Shown here: one piece after another, positions 5,890 to 10,743 of the stretch
Numbering within the stretch: position 1 is the stretch's first letter
Layout of the letters: every line of letters starts with the position of its first letter
Source of the DNA: Thiohalospira sp051745535
GTDB taxonomy: Bacteria > Pseudomonadota > Gammaproteobacteria > Thiohalospirales > Thiohalospiraceae
Length of the DNA stretch: 10,743 nucleotides
Reading direction: 5' to 3'
Assembly: GCA_051745535.1 (NCBI GenBank)
Contig: JBNJED010000047.1
Span: 1 to 10,743 of the forward strand
Made by a program: the position numbers and the translations under genes
The notes under the pieces: model-generated
Database searches by the model: none
What the model saw: only the letters and a program-made list of their open reading frames with translations
What the model was told of the DNA's origin: nothing

Positions 5890-6638
5890 GCGAGGACAGG
5901 GAGACCACCCACTTCGGCTATCAGCAGGTCCCCAAGGGGGAGAAGAAGCGTCGCGTCGGCGGCGTCTTCTCCTCGGTGGCGGCCAGGTACGACGTCATGA
6001 ACGACCTCATGTCCGGGGGCGTCCACCGGCTGTGGAAGCGCTTCACCCTGGACCGGGCCGGCCTGCGCAAGGGCCAGCGGGTCCTGGACCTGGCCGGCGG
6101 CACCGGCGACCTCGCCGAGGCCGAGGCCCGGCGGGTGGGGCCGGACGGCGAGGTGGTCCTCTCGGACATCAACGCCGAGATGCTGGGACACGGCCGCGAG
6201 CGGCTGGTGAACGCCGGCCTGGCCGGGAACATCCAGTACGTCCAGGCCGACGCCGAGCACCTGCCCTTCCCGGACAACCACTTCGACCGGGTGACCATGG
6301 CCTTCGGCCTGCGCAACGTCACCGACAAGGATGCCGCGCTGGCCTCCATCCACCGGGTCCTCAAGCCCGGCGGCCGGCTGCTGGTGCTGGAGTTCTCCAA
6401 ACCCGTCCTGCCCGGCCTCAAGCCGGTCTACGACGCCTATTCCTTCGCCGCCCTGCCCCTCATGGGGCGGCTGGTGGCCGGCGATGCGGAGAGCTACCGC
6501 TACCTCGCCGAGTCCATCCGCATGCACCCGGATCAGAAGACGCTGGCCGGGATGTTCGAGGCCGCCGGCTTCACCGGCGTGACCTGGCACGACCTCACCG
6601 GCGGCATCGTCGCCCTCCACGTGGGGTACAAGGCCTGA
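5886..6638 (+). CDS. ubiE: Ubiquinone/menaquinone biosynthesis C-methyltransferase UbiE
   Basis: UbiE is a class I SAM-dependent methyltransferase. It C-methylates the benzoquinol ring in ubiquinone synthesis and demethylmenaquinol in menaquinone synthesis. The 250-aa protein has both family signatures: YDVMNDLMSGGVHRLWK (35-51) and RVLKPGGRLLVLEFSKP (157-173). The SAM motif I LDLAGGTGD (67-75), the acidic end of strand 2 (SDIN, 93-96), QADAEHLPFPDN (120-131) and FGLRNVTDKD (140-149) are all intact, and the protein ends GIVALHVGYKA. The ATG at 5886 overlaps the DUF971 stop and has GGAGGAG (5872-5878) seven bases upstream. It is followed two bases later by the RDD gene. Confidence 0.98.
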   Translation: MSEDRETTHFGYQQVPKGEKKRRVGGVFSSVAARYDVMNDLMSGGVHRLWKRFTLDRAGLRKGQRVLDLAGGTGDLAEAEARRVGPDGEVVLSDINAEMLGHGRERLVNAGLAGNIQYVQADAEHLPFPDNHFDRVTMAFGLRNVTDKDAALASIHRVLKPGGRLLVLEFSKPVLPGLKPVYDAYSFAALPLMGRLVAGDAESYRYLAESIRMHPDQKTLAGMFEAAGFTGVTWHDLTGGIVALHVGYKA

Positions 6639-6640
6639 CC

Positions 6641-7105
6641 ATGGCGGCCGCGGCGGGGCAGTGGGCCGGATTCTGGCGCCGCGCGGCGGCCCTGGCTCTG
6701 GACGGCCTGCTGGCCGCCGCCCTGCTGCTGCCGCTGGCCCTGGCCAGCGGCGGGGCGATCTTCGAGGGCTGGTCCCGGCGGCTGGTAGTGGACCTGGCCC
6801 CGGCCCTGGCGCTGGTGGGCTTCTGGCGGTTGCGCGGGGCGACCCCGGGCAAGCGGCTCATGGAGATCGCCGTCATCGACATCCGCGATGGGGGCGGGGT
6901 GGGCGTGGGCCAGGCCGTGATCCGCTACGTCGGCTATTTCCTCGCCGCCCTGCCGGTCTACCTCGGCTTCCTCTGGGCGGCGTGGGACCGGCGCAAGCAG
7001 GGCCTCCACGACAAGATCGCCCGGACCGGGGTGGTCCACCGCCCCGAGGACGAGTCCGCCAAGGACCTGACCACGCTCATGCGGGAGGCGGGATGCACGA
7101 GCTGA
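6641..7105 (+). CDS. RDD family inner-membrane protein
   Basis: This 154-aa protein has three hydrophobic segments (about 16-36, 48-64 and 95-115) and the RDD-domain hallmarks: an Arg and Asp at the first helix (R14, D21 in FWRRAAALALDGLLA), the loop ATPGKRLMEIAVID (67-80), and DRRKQGLHDKIARTGVV (116-132). RDD proteins are inner-membrane proteins of mostly unknown function; a few have been reported as Na+/K+(H+) antiporters, but that cannot be assigned here. The start is ATG 6641, 2 nt after ubiE. The ribosome site is weak (AAGG at 6630-6633), so coupling to ubiE is likely. Its last 13 bases overlap ubiJ. Its place between two ubiquinone genes is notable, since many gammaproteobacteria have ubiE next to ubiJ. 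Confidence 0.9.
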   Translation: MAAAAGQWAGFWRRAAALALDGLLAAALLLPLALASGGAIFEGWSRRLVVDLAPALALVGFWRLRGATPGKRLMEIAVIDIRDGGGVGVGQAVIRYVGYFLAALPVYLGFLWAAWDRRKQGLHDKIARTGVVHRPEDESAKDLTTLMREAGCTS

Positions 7106-7716
7106 TCCAGATGGTCGCCGCCGGCCTGGAGCGGGCCGCCAACGCCGCCCTGGCCCTGGACCCGGAGGCCGCCCGACGGCTGGCCCCGCTGGAGGGGCGG
7201 ACCATGGCCGTGGTGGTCCGCGGCACCGGCGTCACCGTGGCCATCACCCCCAGCGAGGGCGGCCTCCTCCTGGGGCTGGAGGCGGACCCGGCGGATGCCG
7301 ACGCCGTGGTCACCGGCGCGCCCCTCTCCCTCCTGCGCCTGGTGGCCGGGGAGGGCAACGGCCCGGTCCACGAGGGGGCCGTCACCATCACCGGGGATAC
7401 CGGCTTCGCCCAGTCCCTGAATGCGGCGCTGGCGGCGCTGGATATCGACTGGGAGGAGCACGCCGCCCGGCTGGTGGGGGATGCCACCGCCTACTCCGCC
7501 GGCCGCGCGGTGCGCTCCGGGCTGGACTGGCTGCGCGGGCTGGCGGCCACGGCCGAGGCCAACGCGGCGGAGTACGCCCGGGAGGAGGCCGATATCCTGC
7601 CCTCCGCCGGCCGCTACCGCGCCTGGTCGGCGGACGTGGCCCGCCTGCGGGACGATGTCGCCCGGCTGGAGGCGCGCCTGCGCCTGCTGGAGGAGAAGCG
7701 CGGGGGCGGGCAGTGA
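7093..7716 (+). CDS. ubiJ: Ubiquinone biosynthesis accessory factor UbiJ (SCP2 domain)
   Basis: UbiJ is a lipid-binding scaffold of the soluble Ubi complex; its SCP2 domain is thought to carry the hydrophobic ubiquinone precursors. The 207-aa protein begins with an SCP2-like domain (about 10-115) and carries the stretch VTITGDTGFAQSLNAALAAL-DIDWEEHAARLVGD (97-130) typical of the family. It ends in a coiled coil (about 175-203, ADVARLRDDVARLEARLRLL), also usual for UbiJ. The ATG at 7093 has GGGAGG (7083-7088) four bases upstream. It overlaps the RDD gene by 13 bases, and its TGA shares a base with the ubiB ATG (TGATG), so the products are probably made in step. Sequence in this family drifts, so position and motif together support the call. 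Confidence 0.93.
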   Translation: MHELIQMVAAGLERAANAALALDPEAARRLAPLEGRTMAVVVRGTGVTVAITPSEGGLLLGLEADPADADAVVTGAPLSLLRLVAGEGNGPVHEGAVTITGDTGFAQSLNAALAALDIDWEEHAARLVGDATAYSAGRAVRSGLDWLRGLAATAEANAAEYAREEADILPSAGRYRAWSADVARLRDDVARLEARLRLLEEKRGGGQ

Positions 7717-9374
7717 TGCTGCGACCGCGTCGCTGGCTCCGGCTGGCCGGGATCCTCTGGATCATGGGCCGCCACGGCCTGGACGAGCTGGTCTACTCCC
7801 TGCCGATCCTCCGCCGTCTGCGCTGGCTGCGCTACGCCACCCCCGGCTACTGGTTCCACGCCCGCCGCCCCCGCGGCGAGCGGCTGCGCTGCGCCCTGGA
7901 GGATCTCGGTCCGGTCTTCGTGAAGTTCGGCCAGATCCTCTCCACCCGGCGCGACCTGCTGCCGCCGGACGTGGCCGAGGAGTTCGCCCGCCTCCAGGAC
8001 CGGGTGCCGCCCTTCCCGTCGGCCTCGGCCCGCGACATCGTCGAGGCCGCCTACGGCGAGCCCGTGGAGGCGGTCTTCGCGCGCTTCGACGGCGAGCCCC
8101 TGGCCTCGGCCTCCATCGCCCAGGTCCATACCGCCCGGCTGCCCTCGGGGCACGAGGTGATCGTCAAGGTGGTCCGCCCCGGCATCGAGGCGACCATCCG
8201 CCAGGACCTGGAGCTGATGTACTTCCTGGCCGAGCGGATCCGCCGCCACTGGGCGGAGGGGCGGCGGCTGCGGCCGGTGGAGGTGGTGGCGGAGTTCGAG
8301 AAGACCATCCACGACGAGCTGGACCTGCTGCGCGAGGCGGCCAACGCCTCCATGCTGCGGCGCAACTTCACCGACTCGCCGCTGCTCTACATCCCCGAGG
8401 TCCACTGGCACTACTGCCGCGGCAACATCCTGGTCACCGAGCGTATCGACGGCATCCCGGTGAGCGATATCGGGGCCATCGAGCGCGCCGGCATCGACCG
8501 TCAGGGGCTGGCCGAGCGCGGGGTGGAGATCTTCTTCACCCAGGCCTTCAGCCACAACTTCTTCCACGCGGACATGCACCCGGGGAACATCTTCGTCGCC
8601 GACGACGGCCGGTACATGGCGGTGGACTTCGGCATCATGGGGACGCTGAACCCCGAGGACCAGCGCTACCTGGCGGAGAACTTCGTCGCCTTCTTCAACC
8701 GCGACTACCGCCGGGTGGCGGAGCTCCATGTGGAGTCGCGCTGGGTGCCGGCGGATACCCGGGTGGACGAATTCGAGGCGGCCATCCGCACCGTCTGCGA
8801 GCCCATCTTCGAGCGGCCGCTGTGCGAGATCTCCTTCGGCCACCTGCTCCTGCGGCTGTTCCAGGTGGCGCGGCGGTTCAACATGGAGGTCCAGCCCCAG
8901 CTGGTCCTGCTGCAGAAGACCCTGCTGGCCATCGAGGGGCTGGGCCGCCAGCTCTACCCGGAGCTGGACCTGTGGAAGACGGCCAAGCCCTTCCTGGAGG
9001 ACTGGATGAAGGACCAGGTGGGCCCCCGCGCCTTCTACTACAATATGAAGCGCGAGGCGCCGCGGACCCTGGAGCTGCTGCCGGAGCTGCCGCTGCTCGC
9101 CCACCGGGCGCTCTCCCGCGCCGCCGCGCCGGCCCCTGAACCGGCCGGCGCCGCCCTGGAGCGGCTGGAGGCCACCCAGCGCCACGGCCAGCGCCAGACG
9201 GTGGTGGCCATCGCCGGCGGCGCCCTGCTGGTCGCCGCCGCCCTGCTCGCCGACGGCGCCCCCGGGCCGGTTCTGGCCGAGGTCCCCGCCGCCGCCTGGG
9301 TATCCGGCGTCGCCGGCCTGCTCCTGCTGGTCCGGGCCTGGCGGCGCATCGCACCACCCGGCGCGGAGTCCTGA
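7716..9374 (+). CDS. ubiB: Ubiquinone biosynthesis regulatory kinase-like protein UbiB
   Basis: UbiB is an atypical kinase-like ATPase (ADCK/COQ8 group), anchored to the inner membrane, needed for ubiquinone synthesis. The 552-aa length suits the family. Seen: the KxGQ motif (K70-F-G-Q73) with ILSTRRDLLP, the Ala-rich loop ASASIAQVH (130-138) that replaces a Gly-rich loop, the strand VIVKVVRPG (148-156) with invariant K151, HADMHPGN (284-291), VDFGIMG (303-309) with the metal-binding Asp, and two C-terminal transmembrane helices (about 495-513 and 524-540). The start is taken as ATG 7716, which overlaps ubiJ's stop; GTG 7713 is one codon longer and equally in frame. A distant AGGAG (7691-7695) suggests coupling rather than a strong own site. 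The hallmark residues are intact. Confidence 0.98.
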   Translation: MLRPRRWLRLAGILWIMGRHGLDELVYSLPILRRLRWLRYATPGYWFHARRPRGERLRCALEDLGPVFVKFGQILSTRRDLLPPDVAEEFARLQDRVPPFPSASARDIVEAAYGEPVEAVFARFDGEPLASASIAQVHTARLPSGHEVIVKVVRPGIEATIRQDLELMYFLAERIRRHWAEGRRLRPVEVVAEFEKTIHDELDLLREAANASMLRRNFTDSPLLYIPEVHWHYCRGNILVTERIDGIPVSDIGAIERAGIDRQGLAERGVEIFFTQAFSHNFFHADMHPGNIFVADDGRYMAVDFGIMGTLNPEDQRYLAENFVAFFNRDYRRVAELHVESRWVPADTRVDEFEAAIRTVCEPIFERPLCEISFGHLLLRLFQVARRFNMEVQPQLVLLQKTLLAIEGLGRQLYPELDLWKTAKPFLEDWMKDQVGPRAFYYNMKREAPRTLELLPELPLLAHRALSRAAAPAPEPAGAALERLEATQRHGQRQTVVAIAGGALLVAAALLADGAPGPVLAEVPAAAWVSGVAGLLLLVRAWRRIAPPGAES

Positions 9375-9402
9375 CCGGGTCCGGCCAAAAGGGGAGTCCC
9401 TG

Positions 9403-10194
9403 ATGCGCCATCCGTTCGCCAGCCTGCTCATACTGCCCCTGCTCGTACTCCTCTCCGCCTGCGCCACGGTCCCGGAGACCGGGCGCAGCCAGCTCATGCT
9501 CATCTCCCCGGCGCAGGAGCGCGATATGGGCGAGCGGGAGTTCCAGCGGATGGTCGAGGAGCTGCCGGTGGAGTCGGGGACCGAACGCGCCGCCCGGGTG
9601 GAGGGCGTCGGTAAGCGGATCGCCGCCATCGCGCCCCTGCCCGACGCCGAGTGGGAATTCGTCCTCTTCGACCAGCCGGAGACTGCCAACGCCTTCTGCC
9701 TCCCCGGCGGCAAGGTGGGGATCTACACCGGGATCCTGGCCGTCACCGAGGACGGGGCCGGTCTGGCGACGGTCATGGCCCACGAGGTGGCCCATGCCGT
9801 GGCGCGCCACGGCGGCGAGCGACTCTCCCGCGCCGTGGCCCTGGACCTGGGGGCGACGGTGGTGGCGAGTGCGGTCGGCTCGGATAACCCCGGAACCCGG
9901 GAGGCGGTCCTGGGGGCCTACAGCATCGGCGCCCAGGTCGGGGTCGTGCTCCCCCACTCCCGCGCCAACGAGCTGGAGGCCGACCGCCTGGGCCTGATCT
10001 ACATGGCCCGCGCCGGCTACGACCCGCGCGCCGCCGTCGAGTTCTGGGAGCGCTTCCAGGCGGCCAAGGGCGAGGGCGGGGCGCCGCCGGCCTTCCTCTC
10101 CACCCACCCCCCGGATGCCCAGCGCATTCGCGCCCTGCGCAAGCAATTACCCCACGCCCTGGAGGTCTACCGGTCGGTGGTTGACCAGGGTTGA
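9403..10194 (+). CDS. M48 family zinc metallopeptidase, outer-membrane lipoprotein
   Basis: This 263-aa protein is a periplasmic, membrane-anchored M48 peptidase of the group with LoiP/BepA-like members. The N-terminal signal has a lipobox LSAC with C20, and A21 at +2 predicts transfer to the outer membrane. The zinc site is HEVAH (127-131) plus the third ligand E190 in NELEADRLG (189-197). Substrate-cleft pieces are NAFCLPGGKVGIYTGIL (96-112) and the STHPP stretch (233-237). The family degrades or assists assembly of envelope proteins; the specific role is unknown here. ATG 9403 has GGGGAG (9391-9396) six bases upstream and lies 28 nt after ubiB, so it is probably on the same transcript. No TPR domain is present, unlike BepA. 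Confidence 0.93.
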   Translation: MRHPFASLLILPLLVLLSACATVPETGRSQLMLISPAQERDMGEREFQRMVEELPVESGTERAARVEGVGKRIAAIAPLPDAEWEFVLFDQPETANAFCLPGGKVGIYTGILAVTEDGAGLATVMAHEVAHAVARHGGERLSRAVALDLGATVVASAVGSDNPGTREAVLGAYSIGAQVGVVLPHSRANELEADRLGLIYMARAGYDPRAAVEFWERFQAAKGEGGAPPAFLSTHPPDAQRIRALRKQLPHALEVYRSVVDQG

Positions 10195-10224
10195 GCCCGC
10201 TAGCTGGCCTTCCCCCCCGGCAGC

Positions 10225-10233
10225 TGCTATAGC
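10225..10233 (+). promoter_or_regulatory. Weak extended -10 candidate before the thioredoxin-fold gene
   Basis: TGC followed by TATAGC reads as an extended -10 with four of six hexamer matches. No good -35 lies 16-18 nt upstream. A start near 10240 would leave about 40 nt before the ATG at 10282. The 87-nt gap after the M48 gene is the largest on this strand, which is why I looked for a promoter there. Confidence 0.28.
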
Positions 10234-10281
10234 TCGATGACAGGCGGCGTTGCCGTCGCCCGGGCCATGGGGGAAAGCGCC

Positions 10282-10743
10282 ATGACCGCCCGACTCATTA
10301 CCCTCTTCTCGCTCCTCTTCCTCCTTGCAGGGCCCGCTGTTGCTGACGAGGAGGGGGAGGTCCACGGGGGTGGGGACTTCCAGCTCCCCGGCTGGTTCAA
10401 GGTGTCCTTCCTCGACCTCCCGGCGGACCTGGCCGACGCGCGGTCCGACGACCGCGGCCTCATCCTCTTCTGGGAGCAGGAGGGCTGCCCCTACTGCGAG
10501 GCGCTGGTGGAGACCAACTTCAGCCAGCGACCCATCGCCGACTACACCCGGGAGCACTTCGACGTGGTCGCCCTGAACCTCCGGGGCGACCGGCCGGTAA
10601 CGGACCTCGACGGCGAGGAGAGCACCGAGAAGGCGCTGGGCGAGCGGATGGAGGTCCAGTTCACGCCGACCCTGCTCTTCCTCATCGGGGACGGCGAGGA
10701 GGCCCTGCGCCTCAACGGCTACTACCCGCCGGAGGAGTTCCGG
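10282..10743 (+). CDS. Periplasmic thioredoxin-fold protein, SoxW-like (3' end outside window)
   Basis: 154 residues are visible and the frame is open to the window edge, so the gene is partial. A signal peptide (residues 1-21, cleavage likely after AVA) sends it to the periplasm. The thioredoxin fold shows LILFWEQEGCPYC with the redox pair C69-P-Y-C72, HFDVVALNLRGD (92-103), and FTPTLLF with the cis-Pro (P129). This EQEGCPYC/LN-GD/FTPT pattern resembles SoxW and related periplasmic thioredoxins of sulfur oxidisers, which reduce periplasmic disulfides. The ATG 10282 is chosen because the hydrophobic signal follows directly and GGGGGAAAG (10269-10277) precedes it. In-frame ATGs at 10237 and 10267 would add an unneeded lead. 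The SoxW tie is by motif only; no sox genes are in the window. Confidence 0.85.
   Translation, partial: MTARLITLFSLLFLLAGPAVADEEGEVHGGGDFQLPGWFKVSFLDLPADLADARSDDRGLILFWEQEGCPYCEALVETNFSQRPIADYTREHFDVVALNLRGDRPVTDLDGEESTEKALGERMEVQFTPTLLFLIGDGEEALRLNGYYPPEEFR

Noticed and set aside
10199..10233. Possible terminator after the M48 gene (GCTAGCTGGCC paired with GGCAGC..TAGC)
   Set aside because: The stem needs several bulges and has no T-run.
10237..10281. Upstream in-frame ATG starts (10237, 10267) for the thioredoxin-fold gene
   Set aside because: They would place extra polar residues before the signal peptide and lie next to or before the predicted transcription start; 10282 has the better ribosome site.

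Overview
The window comes from a very GC-rich bacterial chromosome (strong G/C bias at third codon positions; not counted exactly). Gene order and protein signatures fit a gammaproteobacterium. The heart of the window is hslV-hslU, a DUF971 gene, ubiE, ubiJ and ubiB, a proteobacterial ubiquinone/protein-quality-control neighbourhood. A SoxW-like thioredoxin at the right edge and several acidic proteins suggest a sulfur-oxidising, possibly halophilic lineage such as the Ectothiorhodospiraceae and relatives. That placement is inference only.

Left arm (28-3400), all on the minus strand. Reading in the direction of transcription from 3400 leftwards: a 12-TM MFS transporter, a short-chain dehydrogenase/reductase 33 nt behind it, then two small unrecognised genes (a 95-aa Ser/Gly-rich protein and a 137-aa protein with a Gly-rich tail), and finally a type II toxin-antitoxin pair (DUF3018/MazE-like antitoxin followed by PemK/MazF toxin). 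The antitoxin has a candidate promoter with a near-perfect 16-bp palindrome over its -10/start region. The small-protein pair has its own extended -10 candidate.

Divergent intergenic region (3401-3582). It separates the leftward MFS gene from rightward hslV. It holds two TACAAT boxes facing away from each other, forming a 7-bp inverted repeat, and a very strong GC hairpin that would lie in the untranslated leader of the MFS transcript.

Right arm (3583-10194), plus strand, one tight eight-gene run with gaps of 28 nt or less or overlaps: hslV (TTG start), hslU (GTG start), DUF971, ubiE, an RDD-family membrane protein, ubiJ, ubiB and an M48 metallopeptidase lipoprotein. HslVU is an ATP-dependent cytoplasmic protease. 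UbiE, UbiJ and UbiB serve ubiquinone (and, for UbiE, menaquinone) biosynthesis. The RDD gene sits inside the ubi cluster, and the M48 lipoprotein follows it. After a short gap with a weak promoter candidate, a periplasmic thioredoxin-fold protein begins at 10282 and runs off the window.

I see no tRNA, rRNA, CRISPR array or insertion sequence. No gene-free stretch exceeds 300 bases. The main points for a second look are the orphan small-protein pair, the divergent promoter with its hairpin leader, the RDD insertion in the ubi operon, and the autoregulatory-looking TA operator. I found nothing that clearly amounts to a new defence or mobile system.
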